From Acidimicrobiia bacterium (GTDB lineage: Bacteria; Actinomycetota; Acidimicrobiia; IMCC26256; DASPTH01): a DNA stretch of 35,418 nucleotides. Where the stretch lies: positions 1 through 35,418 of the forward strand of contig JBBDHW010000067.1 of assembly GCA_040880805.1 (NCBI GenBank), read 5' to 3'. Positions 16,087 through 23,398 of this stretch are shown one piece after another (positions within the stretch are counted from its first letter, which is position 1; the number at the start of each line of letters is the position of its first letter). Both the position numbers and the translations under genes were made by a program. The notes under the pieces were generated by a model, which was given only the letters and a program-made list of their open reading frames with translations, made no database searches and had not been told where the DNA came from.

Positions 16087-17241
16087 GTGCTTCGCTACCT
16101 GACCGCCGGCGAGTCGCACGGCCCCGCCCTCACGGTGGTGGTCGAAGGGCTTCCCGCCGGTCTTTCCGTCACCGACCAACAGCTCCAGGACGAGCTGGCC
16201 CGACGCCGCCTGGGGTTCGGCCGCGGTCCGCGGATGCGTTTCGAGCGCGACGACGTCGAGATCCTCGGTGGAATTCGCCATGGGCTCACGCTCGGTTCGC
16301 CGGTCTCGATCGTGATCCACAACACCGAGTGGCCGAAATGGCAGGACGAGATGTCGCCCGCGCCCGGCGCCACCGAGAAGCCGCTGCACACGCCGCGACC
16401 CGGCCACGCCGATCTCGTCGGGATGCAGAAGTACGGATTCGACGACGCTCGCAACGTCTTGGAACGCGCGAGCGCGCGCGAGACGGCGGCGCGCGTCGCT
16501 GCGGGCACGCTCGCGAAGCTGCTGCTCGCCGAACTGGGCACGCAGGTCATCAGCCATGTCATCCAGATGGGTGCCGCACGCGCGACGGCCGAGCAGCGCC
16601 CAACCCCTGAGAACCTCGCGACCGTCGACGAGTCACCGGTGCGCTGCTTCGATCCCGAGGTGGAGGCTGCGATGATCGCCGAGGTCGAAGCCGCGGCCAA
16701 GGTCGGCGACTCCCTCGGCGGGATCGTCGAAGTGCTCGGCTACGGCGTACCGCCAGGGCTCGGGTCGCACGTGCACTGGGATCGCAAGATCGACGGCCTG
16801 CTCGCACAGGCGCTCATGAGCATCCAGGCCATGAAGGGTGTGGAGATCGGCGACGGGTTCGAGGTCGCCGGCAAACGCGGGAGCGAGGCGCACGACGAGA
16901 TCTTGTGGGATGCCGACGCCGACGAGTACGTGCGCGCGTCCACGCGCGCCGGTGGCACCGAGGGTGGCATGACCACGGGTGGCTTGCTGGTCGCACGCGT
17001 CGCGATGAAACCCCTGTCGACGCTGAACCGTCCCGTGCTCCGTACTGTCGACGTCGAGACGAAGGAAGAAGCGGTGTCGTTCAAGGAACGCACCGACGTC
17101 ACCGCGGTACCGGCCGCGGGCGTCGTCGCGGAGACGATGGTCGCGCTCGTCCTCGCGTCAGAAGTCACCCGCAAGTTCGGCGGCGACTCGATGGCCGAGC
17201 TCACCCGCAACTTCGAGGCGTATACCGCTTCGCTGCACTGA
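16087..17241 (+). CDS. aroC: Chorismate synthase
   Basis: This makes chorismate from EPSP, the last step of the shikimate pathway, using reduced FMN. The product is 384 residues. Signatures are LTAGESHGPALTVVVEGLPAG at the N-terminus, RRRLGFGRGPRM, the block DDARNVLERASARETAARVAAG, and TRAGGTEGGMTTGGLLVARVAMKPLSTL in the C-terminal half. GTG 16087 is preceded by GAGG seven bases upstream. aroK begins one base after the stop. Confidence 0.97.
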   Translation: MLRYLTAGESHGPALTVVVEGLPAGLSVTDQQLQDELARRRLGFGRGPRMRFERDDVEILGGIRHGLTLGSPVSIVIHNTEWPKWQDEMSPAPGATEKPLHTPRPGHADLVGMQKYGFDDARNVLERASARETAARVAAGTLAKLLLAELGTQVISHVIQMGAARATAEQRPTPENLATVDESPVRCFDPEVEAAMIAEVEAAAKVGDSLGGIVEVLGYGVPPGLGSHVHWDRKIDGLLAQALMSIQAMKGVEIGDGFEVAGKRGSEAHDEILWDADADEYVRASTRAGGTEGGMTTGGLLVARVAMKPLSTLNRPVLRTVDVETKEEAVSFKERTDVTAVPAAGVVAETMVALVLASEVTRKFGGDSMAELTRNFEAYTASLH

Positions 17242-17242
17242 C

Positions 17243-17764
17243 ATGCAAGGCCATCTCGTTCTGGTCGGCCTCATGGGCGCGGGCAAGACCACCGTCGGAA
17301 AGCGATGCGCCGAGCTTCTTGGCCGGCCGTTCGTCGACACCGACGAGCTCGTCGTCGCGGCGGCCGGCGTCCCGTTCGAGGAGCTGTGGGCCACCGAGGG
17401 CGAAGCGGGATTCCGCGCGCGCGAGCGCGTCGCGGTCGCTGACGCCGCCGCGTCGCCGGCGGCCCTCGTCATCGCGGGCGGCGGCGGCGTGGTGCTCGAC
17501 CCCGACAACCGTCGGGTCCTGCGTGGCTCCGGCTTCGTCGTATGGCTCGACGCGCCGCCTGCGGTCCTCGCGTCCCGTCTGGGGGGCGACGACTCACGAC
17601 CGCTGCTTGTCGGCGGTGACCGCGTCACCACGCTCACGCGTCTGGGCGACACGCGCGCTCCGGCATACGAGGCAGCGGCGGACGTCACCGTCGACACCGA
17701 GGGCCGCACGGTCGACGAGGTTGCCGCCTCGGTGCTCGAGGAGCTGCACGCGTGGAACGCGTGA
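17243..17764 (+). CDS. aroK: Shikimate kinase
   Basis: This phosphorylates shikimate at position 3 using ATP. The product is 173 residues. The P-loop is GLMGAGKTT at 9-17, the shikimate-binding DTD is at 32-34 (RPFVDTDELV), GGGGVV near residue 77 is the central binding loop and DDSRPLL near 113 is the lid with its Arg. The ATG at 17243 lies one base after the aroC stop. The end overlaps the aroB start. Confidence 0.96.
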   Translation: MQGHLVLVGLMGAGKTTVGKRCAELLGRPFVDTDELVVAAAGVPFEELWATEGEAGFRARERVAVADAAASPAALVIAGGGGVVLDPDNRRVLRGSGFVVWLDAPPAVLASRLGGDDSRPLLVGGDRVTTLTRLGDTRAPAYEAAADVTVDTEGRTVDEVAASVLEELHAWNA

Positions 17765-18864
17765 CCGTCGCCATTCCCGGCGCGCCCTACGACGTGGTCG
17801 TGGGCGAGGGCGCGCTGGCCGAGGTCGCGGGCGCGGTCGGCGCCCGGCGGAAGGTCGCGGTGGTCAGCCAGGCGGGCGTCGCCGACTTCCACGCCCCCGT
17901 GCTCACCACTGCCCTGCACGGTGCCGGCGCCGAGACCGACGTGTTCCTCATCGGCGACGGCGAAGAGGCGAAGACCCTGGCGACCGTCAACGAGTTGTGC
18001 TCGAAGCTCGCGCGCTGGGGGCTGCTGCGCGGCGACGCGATCGTCGCGCTCGGCGGGGGCGTGGTCGGCGACACCGCCGGATTCGTCGCGTCGGTGTACT
18101 ACCGAGGCATCGCGGTGGTGCAGGCCCCAACCACGTTGCTCGCGCAAGTCGACGCCGCGATAGGCGGCAAGACCGCAGTGAATCTCCCCGAGGGTAAGAA
18201 CCTCGTGGGTGCTTTCCACCAGCCCGTCGCCGTGCTCGCCGACGTGTCGACCCTCGCGACGCTCCCACCGCGCGAATACCGTGCCGGGCTCGGCGAGGTG
18301 GCCAAGTACGCGCTCATGCCCGGCGGCGAGCGCGTCGCCGCGATCGTGCGGAACCATGCCGACGCGGTGATCGCGCGCGACGCCGGCGTCCTCCCGGGGC
18401 TCGTCGCAGCGTGTGTCGCGATGAAAGCCAGCGTGGTCGCGGCCGATCCCGAGGAGCGTACCGGCATCCGTGCATCGCTCAACTACGGCCACACTCTCGC
18501 CCACGCGCTCGAGACGGCCGGCGGCTATGAGCTGCTCCACGGCGAGGCGGTCTCGGTCGGCCTCGTGTTCGCGGGCGCGCTTGCCGGCGCGCTGGAGCGG
18601 CTCGACGCCGAAGCCGTCGACCGGCACCGCGTCACGGTCGAGTCGCTCGGGCTCCCGATCACCGCGCCGGGCGGGATCAGCGCGGCCGACCTTCTCGACG
18701 TCATGCGCCGCGACAAGAAGTCGGTCGGAGGGCTCACGTTCGTGCTCCCCGGCGCCGAGGGCCTCGAGATCGTGCACGACCCCGACCCCCGTGCGCTCGA
18801 CGTCGCGTTCGCGGCAGTCGGCGTGAAGGTCGATGGTTCGCGCGAGGCTGGGGACACGCGGTGA
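17752..18864 (+). CDS. aroB: 3-Dehydroquinate synthase
   Basis: This converts DAHP to 3-dehydroquinate, the second step of the pathway, with NAD and a divalent metal. The start is taken as GTG 17752, with GAGGAG eight bases upstream (17738-17743), giving 370 residues and a 13-base overlap with aroK. GTG 17761, with a 4-base overlap, is possible. Signatures are the NAD-binding GGGVVGDTAGFVASVYYRG, TTLLAQVDAAIGGKTAVNLPEGKNL, and the metal ligands in NYGHTLAHALE and LLHGEAVSVGL. Its stop is followed by the repeat region that separates it from aroQ. Confidence 0.96.
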   Translation: MERVTVAIPGAPYDVVVGEGALAEVAGAVGARRKVAVVSQAGVADFHAPVLTTALHGAGAETDVFLIGDGEEAKTLATVNELCSKLARWGLLRGDAIVALGGGVVGDTAGFVASVYYRGIAVVQAPTTLLAQVDAAIGGKTAVNLPEGKNLVGAFHQPVAVLADVSTLATLPPREYRAGLGEVAKYALMPGGERVAAIVRNHADAVIARDAGVLPGLVAACVAMKASVVAADPEERTGIRASLNYGHTLAHALETAGGYELLHGEAVSVGLVFAGALAGALERLDAEAVDRHRVTVESLGLPITAPGGISAADLLDVMRRDKKSVGGLTFVLPGAEGLEIVHDPDPRALDVAFAAVGVKVDGSREAGDTR

Positions 18865-18902
18865 ACGGAGCGACCGGAGGGAGCGAAGTGAACTCGCCAC
18901 TC

Positions 18903-19004
18903 GAGCGAACGGCCGCGAGCCGGGTATCCCGGCTGGCAGAGAGCGAGCCATGGTGGGGGAGCGAACGGCCGCGAGCCGGGTATCCCGGCTCGCAGAGAGC
19001 GAGC
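18903..19004. repeat. Tandem pair of REP-like hairpin repeats between aroB and aroQ
   Basis: Two 46-base copies (18903-18948 and 18959-19004) differ at a single position. Each starts GAGCGAACGGCCGCG and ends GCAGAGAGCGAGC. The centre AGCCGGGTATCCCGGCT is a perfect 7-bp hairpin with a 3-base loop in copy 1 and extends further in copy 2. Related copies lie at 23236-23281 (inverted), 26140-26161 (half) and 33669-33712 (diverged). The preceding 38 bases (18865-18902) carry related GGAGCGA-type motifs. The repeat contains no gene of its own. Confidence 0.85.
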
Positions 19005-19012
19005 GAATAAGT

Positions 19013-19456
19013 ATGCCCACCATTCTCTTGCTCTCCGGGCCGAACTTGAACCTCTTCGGGCAGCGTGATCCGGCGGTGTACGGCACCGACACGCTCGACG
19101 ACATGGTCGGTGACGCGCGGCAGGCCGCGGCCGCCCACGGCTACGACCTCGAGCACGTCCAGTCGAACCACGAAGGCGAGATCGTCGACGCCATCCACGA
19201 CGCGCGGAACCGGTGCGATGCGATCGTGGTCAATCCCGGCGCGTTCGGTCACTACAGCTACGCCATCGCCGACGCGCTGCAGACCTACGAAGGTGTGAAG
19301 ATCGAGCTGCACGTGTCGAACACCGCGGCGCGCGAGGAGTGGCGGCACCACTCGGTCATCTCGGCCTACGTCACCGGCACCATCGCCGGCCTGGGTCGCA
19401 CGGGATATCGCCTTGCGATCGACGGTGCGATCGCAAGGCTGGGAGCCGACTCGTGA
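19013..19456 (+). CDS. aroQ: 3-Dehydroquinate dehydratase, type II
   Basis: This dehydrates 3-dehydroquinate to 3-dehydroshikimate. The product is 147 residues, the usual size for the dodecameric type II enzyme. Signatures are ILLLSGPNLNLFGQRDPAVYG with the catalytic Arg and Tyr at the N-terminus, SNHEGEIVDAIHDAR, VVNPGAFGHYSYAIADAL, and EVHVSN-like ELHVSNTAAREEWRHHSVIS. The ATG at 19013 is used; the frame is open back to 18833 but that part is the repeat region. The gene starts nine bases after the repeat and has no strong ribosome binding site. The stop overlaps the pepP start (GTGA). Confidence 0.95.
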   Translation: MPTILLLSGPNLNLFGQRDPAVYGTDTLDDMVGDARQAAAAHGYDLEHVQSNHEGEIVDAIHDARNRCDAIVVNPGAFGHYSYAIADALQTYEGVKIELHVSNTAAREEWRHHSVISAYVTGTIAGLGRTGYRLAIDGAIARLGADS

Positions 19457-20565
19457 CGAGCACGCTCGACACGTTGCCCGCGATGGCCGTTGCCTCGCGA
19501 GCCGGGTGTCTGCGCGAACAGTTCGACGCCGCGGAGATCGACGCGCTTCTCGTCACGTTCCTCCCCAACGTCCGCTACCTCACGAGCTTCACGGGCAGCG
19601 CCGCGATGCTGCTCGTCACGAACGACGCGCTCGTCTTCACCACCGATGGCAGGTACCGCACGCAGTCGGCGGAGCAGCTCGGTGCCGCCGGCGTCGATGC
19701 CACGATCGAGGTCGGCGCCACGATCGCCGAGCAGCGGGATGCACTGGCGCGCGCGCTGGATCCGGAAGCACGCGTCGGTCTCGAAGCGCATGCAGTCACG
19801 TGGTCGCAACAGCGTGCCTTCACGGACGTGTTCGGCCGCCACGAGCTCGTGGCCACCGAGGGCCTGGTCGAACGCCTCCGCCGGGTGAAGGAGCCCGGCG
19901 AGGTCGCCCGGATCCACGCGGCATGCCAGATCGCCGACGACGCGCTTGCCGCGATGTTGCCGAAGCTTCACGAGGGCCCCACCGAGCGTGAATTCGCCCT
20001 CGAGCTCGAGGTGGAGATGCGCCGCCGCGGCGCGAGCGGCAACAGCTTCGACCCGATCATCGCATCGGGCCCCAACGCGGTCAAGCCGCACGCGCGTCCG
20101 AGCGCGCGGCGCGTCGAACGCGGCGAGCTCGTGGTGATCGACTTCGGGTGCATCGTCGACGGCTACTGCTCGGACATGACCCGCACCGTCAGTGTGGGCG
20201 ATCCCGGTGCGGACGCGCGTCGTGTGTGGGAAGTGGTGCGCGACAGCCAGTGTGCCGGACGCGAGGCAGTGCGCGCGGGTGTCGATTGTGCGGAGGTCGA
20301 CCGTGCGTGCCGCGAGGTGATCGCGGCCGCGGGATGGGCAAATGCATTCGTGCACGGAACCGGTCACGGTGTCGGCCTCGAGATCCACGAGGCACCTCGG
20401 GTTGCGGCGAATGCCCGTGATACGTTGGAAATCGGCTCGGTCGTCACCGTCGAGCCCGGCGTGTACCTCCCCGGCGTGGGTGGTGTGCGCATCGAGGACA
20501 CCGTGGTCGTCACCCTCGCCGGCTCCGATCCCCTCACCGCCTTCCCGAAGGAACTCGTTCTGTGA
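19453..20565 (+). CDS. pepP: Xaa-Pro aminopeptidase (M24B family)
   Basis: This removes N-terminal residues before proline. The product is 370 residues with a creatinase-like N-terminal domain and a pita-bread catalytic domain. The five metal ligands are visible: Asp 230 (DFG), Asp 241 (SDMTRT), His 305 (HGTGHGVG), Glu 334 (EPGVYLP) and Glu 348 (RIED). The GTG at 19453 overlaps the aroQ stop by four bases; the frame open upstream to 19213 lies inside aroQ. The position just before efp is conserved in actinobacteria, where it is often called pepQ. The stop overlaps efp (GTGA). Confidence 0.93.
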   Translation: MTSTLDTLPAMAVASRAGCLREQFDAAEIDALLVTFLPNVRYLTSFTGSAAMLLVTNDALVFTTDGRYRTQSAEQLGAAGVDATIEVGATIAEQRDALARALDPEARVGLEAHAVTWSQQRAFTDVFGRHELVATEGLVERLRRVKEPGEVARIHAACQIADDALAAMLPKLHEGPTEREFALELEVEMRRRGASGNSFDPIIASGPNAVKPHARPSARRVERGELVVIDFGCIVDGYCSDMTRTVSVGDPGADARRVWEVVRDSQCAGREAVRAGVDCAEVDRACREVIAAAGWANAFVHGTGHGVGLEIHEAPRVAANARDTLEIGSVVTVEPGVYLPGVGGVRIEDTVVVTLAGSDPLTAFPKELVL

Positions 20566-21125
20566 GTGTCTCCACCAACGACCTGAAGAACGGCATGGCG
20601 CTCGACCTCCCCCAGGAGGGGTTGGTCACCGTCGTCGAGTTTCAGCACGTGAAGCCCGGAAAGGGCGGCGCGTTCGTCCGTACGAAGCTCAAGAAGGTCG
20701 CGAGCGGCGCCGTCGTCGAGCGTACGTTCCGTGCCGATGAGAAGGTCCCGCTCGCCGTCATCGACAAGCGTGAGATGCAGTACCTGTACCGCGAGGGCAA
20801 CGCGCTCGTCTTCATGGACAACGAGACCTACGACCAGCTCCAGGTTGAGCTCGCCGATCTCGGGGGCACCGTCTGGTACCTCAAGGAAGGCGACACCGCG
20901 ATCCTCATGATGTACTCGAGCCGAGTCGTGGGCGTGGAGCTCCCGGCAGCCGTCGAGCTGACCGTCACCGAGACCGAACCCGGCGTGCAGGGCGACAGAG
21001 TCTCGGGTGCCCGAAAGTCCGCGACGCTCGAGACCGGGCTCGTCGTGCAGGTGCCGCTGTTCGTCGAACCCGGCGAGCGGGTCAAGGTCGACACCCGCAC
21101 GGGGGAGTACCTGGCGCGGGCCTGA
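20562..21125 (+). CDS. efp: Elongation factor P
   Basis: EF-P relieves ribosomes stalled at polyproline. The product is 187 residues, with the KOW-like domain I followed by two OB-folds. The loop reads KPGKGGAF with Lys 34 at the tip, the position that is modified in some bacteria; actinobacterial EF-P with the PGKG loop is thought to work without modification. No modification genes (epmA/B, earP, ymfI) are seen here. GTG 20562 overlaps the pepP stop and the stop overlaps nusB by one base (TGATG). Confidence 0.96.
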   Translation: MSVSTNDLKNGMALDLPQEGLVTVVEFQHVKPGKGGAFVRTKLKKVASGAVVERTFRADEKVPLAVIDKREMQYLYREGNALVFMDNETYDQLQVELADLGGTVWYLKEGDTAILMMYSSRVVGVELPAAVELTVTETEPGVQGDRVSGARKSATLETGLVVQVPLFVEPGERVKVDTRTGEYLARA

Positions 21126-21535
21126 TGGCAGTCACCGGCAGCCGCCGTGAGGCGCGGGAGCGGGCCCTCGGCCTCTGTTACGAGCTCGAGGTCCGCGAGC
21201 TCACGGCCGATGCGCTGCTCGACGAGCAACCGGCACCGCCCGACGCGTACGCCGCGCATCTCGTGCGCGGGGTCGAGGAGCACCACGCCGATGTCGACGC
21301 GCTGTTGCGCAAGTTCTCCGAGCACTGGGCGCTCGAGCGGATGCCCGCGGTCGACCGCGCCGTGCTGCGGCTCGGCGCGTACGAGCTCGGGTGGGAACCC
21401 GAGATGCCCACGGCCGTCGTGATCAGCGAGGCCGTCGAGCTCGCGAAGCAGTACTCCACGAAGGACTCGGGTCGCTTCGTCAATGGCCTGCTGAGCCGCC
21501 TAGCCGTTGAACTGCGCGCTGACACTCGGCAATGA
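21125..21535 (+). CDS. nusB: Transcription antitermination factor NusB
   Basis: NusB acts with NusE (S10) in rRNA antitermination. The product is 136 residues and all-helical, starting SRREARERALGLCYELEVRE; the block LERMPAVDRAVLRLGAYELGWEPEMPTAVVISEAVELAKQYSTKDSGRFVNGLL is the family signature. The stop codon (21533-21535) lies inside a short tandem repeat. Confidence 0.95.
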   Translation: MAVTGSRREARERALGLCYELEVRELTADALLDEQPAPPDAYAAHLVRGVEEHHADVDALLRKFSEHWALERMPAVDRAVLRLGAYELGWEPEMPTAVVISEAVELAKQYSTKDSGRFVNGLLSRLAVELRADTRQ

Positions 21536-21565
21536 TCCACTCGGCAATGATCCACCCAATGATCC
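21524..21565. repeat. 15-base tandem repeat across the nusB stop
   Basis: ACTCGGCAATGATCC occurs at 21524-21538 and 21539-21553, followed by a 12-base version ACCCAATGATCC at 21554-21565. The nusB stop codon is in the first unit. The repeat fills most of the gap before clpS (21586). Confidence 0.85.
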
Positions 21566-21585
21566 ACCGGGCGTAGCGAACGACC

Positions 21586-21876
21586 ATGACCACCGCACCG
21601 GTCGAGATCCGCGATCCCGAGGTCGGCGAGGAGACCACGAGCGACCGCCCGTGGATGGTCATCGTGTGGAACGACCCGGTGAACCTCATGTCGTACGTGG
21701 TGTACGTGTTCCAGAAGCTGTTCGGCTACTCGTTGGCGAAGGCTACGAAGCTGATGCGCCAGGTCCACGAGGAGGGGCGCGCGGTCGTGTCCGACGGCTC
21801 GCGCGAGAAGTGCGAGGCCGATGTCGCCCGGCTCCACGCGCGCGGGCTCTGGGCCACGATGGAACACGACGCGTGA
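21586..21876 (+). CDS. clpS: ATP-dependent Clp protease adaptor ClpS
   Basis: ClpS hands N-degron substrates to ClpC/ClpA. The product is 96 residues. A flexible acidic N-terminus is followed by [20 protein letters not shown] with the Asn/Asp of the binding pocket, and [23 protein letters not shown] with the conserved His. The stop overlaps the next gene (GTGA). Confidence 0.93.
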   Translation: MTTAPVEIRDPEVGEETTSDRPWMVIVWNDPVNLMSYVVYVFQKLFGYSLAKATKLMRQVHEEGRAVVSDGSREKCEADVARLHARGLWATMEHDA

Positions 21877-22370
21877 GCCCGCGCTGGCGTCGGTTCCGGA
21901 AAGGACCCGACGACACGCTCATCGTGTCGCTCGCGCCCGAGGAGCTCGGGCTGCTCACTGGCCTGCCCGATGAATTGCGCGCGGTGTTCGCGGCACCCGA
22001 GCGCGACGCGGCCGCGCAACGACTCTTCCCGCAGGCGCACCTCGAACCTACCGAGGAGGAAGCGGAGGAGTGGCGCGCGATGGTGCACCCCGACCTGCTT
22101 CGTCAGCGCCTCGACGCGCTGGAGCTGGTCACGAGCTCACTCGCGCGTGTGACGGAGAACAAGGACTGGCGCGAGATCGCGTTGACGCAGGACGACGTGC
22201 AGGCGTGGCTCGGCGTGCTCAACGACACGCGTCTGGTGCTCGGCACGCGCCTCGGCGTGACCGAGGACGAACCCGACATCGATCCTGACGCGCCTGAGGC
22301 GCGCGGCTACGCCATCTACTACTGGCTCACGCACTTGCAGGGTGAGCTCATCGACATGCTCTTGAGGTGA
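21873..22370 (+). CDS. DUF2017 protein, ClpS partner gene
   Basis: The product is 165 residues, starting at GTG 21873 that overlaps the clpS stop by four bases. It begins [34 protein letters not shown] and ends [20 protein letters not shown]. It is an acidic, helical, cytoplasmic protein. DUF2017 genes are found directly after clpS in many actinobacteria; the function is unknown, but the tight coupling suggests a link to Clp proteolysis. Confidence 0.85.
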   Translation: MSPRWRRFRKGPDDTLIVSLAPEELGLLTGLPDELRAVFAAPERDAAAQRLFPQAHLEPTEEEAEEWRAMVHPDLLRQRLDALELVTSSLARVTENKDWREIALTQDDVQAWLGVLNDTRLVLGTRLGVTEDEPDIDPDAPEARGYAIYYWLTHLQGELIDMLLR

Positions 22371-22375
22371 AGCCC

Positions 22376-22381
22376 TAGTCT
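22376..22381 (+). promoter_or_regulatory. Leaderless-type -10 box before the SDR gene
   Basis: TAGTCT fits TANNNT and ends six bases before the ATG at 22388. The gap after the DUF2017 stop is only 17 bases, so the SDR gene may be read both from upstream and from here. Confidence 0.4.
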
Positions 22382-22387
22382 TCGGCC

Positions 22388-23230
22388 ATGCAGGAGTTCC
22401 AGGACAAGGTCGCGGTGATCACAGGCGCGGCGAGCGGAATGGGGCGCGCCTTCGCAGACCGATTCGCAGCCGTTGGGATGAAGCTCGCGCTCGCCGATAT
22501 CGAGGAACCTGAGCTCGCGCGTGCCGTCGATGAATTGAAGGCAGCGGGCGCGGAGGTGATCGGTGTCCGTACCGACGTGGCGCGGATCGAAGACGTGCAG
22601 GCGCTGCGCGATCGCGCGCTTGACGCGTTCGGCTCGGTGCATGTCGTCTGCAACAACGCGGGGGTCGCCGGCGGTTCGGTGATCGACTCACCGATCGAGA
22701 TGTGGCAGTGGGTGCTCGGCGTGAACCTGTGGGGCGTGATCCACGGGTGCAACGTCTTTCTCCCGCTCCTGCTCGAGCAGGACGAAGGGCACGTGGTCAA
22801 CACGGCGTCGATCGCGGGTCTCGGTGGTGCCGCCGGTCTCGGCGTTTACTGCACGAGCAAGTTCGCGGTGGTGGGCCTGAGCGAATCGCTCCACCACGAT
22901 CTTCTGGCTCGGCAGTCGCACGTCGGTGTGTCGGTGCTGTGTCCCGGATTCGTCCAGACCCGCATTTTCGAATCACACCGCAACATGCCCGACGAGGTGC
23001 GCGCAGTGGTCGAGGCCAATGCCGACGCCGACGAGATCCAGCGCACGGTGATCGGTTTCGGGATCCCGCCGGCCGCCGCCGCCGATGCGGTATTCGCGGC
23101 GATCAGCGAGAATCGCTTCTTCGTGCTTCCCCACGAACGGGCCGCGCGCGCGTACATGGAGAGCCGGCTCGAGTGGATGCAGGGTGGCGAGCCCGCGGCG
23201 TTCGACATCGAGTCTCTGATCCGCCCCTGA
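22388..23230 (+). CDS. Short-chain dehydrogenase/reductase
   Basis: The product is 280 residues of the classical SDR type. The cofactor-binding TGAASGMG is at about 13-20, LALADIEEPE contains the Asp that usually selects NAD(H), NNAG is near residue 86, and the catalytic residues are Ser 141, Tyr 154 and Lys 158 (YCTSK). The C-terminus is longer than a minimal SDR and carries a helix (AARAYMESRLEWMQGG) that may close the substrate pocket. The substrate is unknown. It is the first gene of the accessory block; the next feature is an inverted copy of the REP-like repeat just past its stop. Confidence 0.9.
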   Translation: MQEFQDKVAVITGAASGMGRAFADRFAAVGMKLALADIEEPELARAVDELKAAGAEVIGVRTDVARIEDVQALRDRALDAFGSVHVVCNNAGVAGGSVIDSPIEMWQWVLGVNLWGVIHGCNVFLPLLLEQDEGHVVNTASIAGLGGAAGLGVYCTSKFAVVGLSESLHHDLLARQSHVGVSVLCPGFVQTRIFESHRNMPDEVRAVVEANADADEIQRTVIGFGIPPAAAADAVFAAISENRFFVLPHERAARAYMESRLEWMQGGEPAAFDIESLIRP

Positions 23231-23235
23231 CGATG

Positions 23236-23281
23236 GGTCGCTCACTGCGAGCCGTGATACCCGGCTCGCGGCCGTTCGCTC
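23236..23281. repeat. REP-like hairpin repeat, inverted copy
   Basis: This 46-base stretch matches the reverse complement of the copy at 18959-19004 with three mismatches. Downstream, 23294-23337 has a similar build (GTTCGCTGCGA, then CGCAGG-GTA-CCTGCG as a 6-bp hairpin, then ACGCTC) and may be a diverged second copy in tandem. It starts six bases after the SDR stop. Confidence 0.8.
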
Positions 23282-23347
23282 CTGACCCGACTATTGGCTC
23301 GTTCGCTGCGACGCAGGGTACCTGCGCCGCGGACGCTCAGTCCCGAC

Positions 23348-23375
23348 CGTCGCGTAGCCTCGAAGCTTCGCGACG
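23348..23375. promoter_or_regulatory. Inverted repeat around a possible -10 box
   Basis: CGTCGCG (23348-23354) and CGCGACG (23369-23375) form a perfect 7-bp inverted repeat. Between them lie TAGCCT (23355-23360), a possible -10 box, and the palindrome CGAAGCTTCG (23361-23370). It could be an operator for the AAA gene starting at 23399, or a transcript hairpin. Confidence 0.3.
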
Positions 23376-23398
23376 CTGACAGAGGGGCGGGCCCGGGG

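Noticed and set aside
18833-19012. Longer N-terminus for aroQ
   Set aside because: The added part is a translation of the REP-like repeat; type II dehydroquinases are about 150 residues.
17158-19104. Long minus-strand reading frame (648 codons) across aroK, aroB and the repeats
   Set aside because: Antisense to two clear shikimate pathway genes; the open frame results from codon bias.
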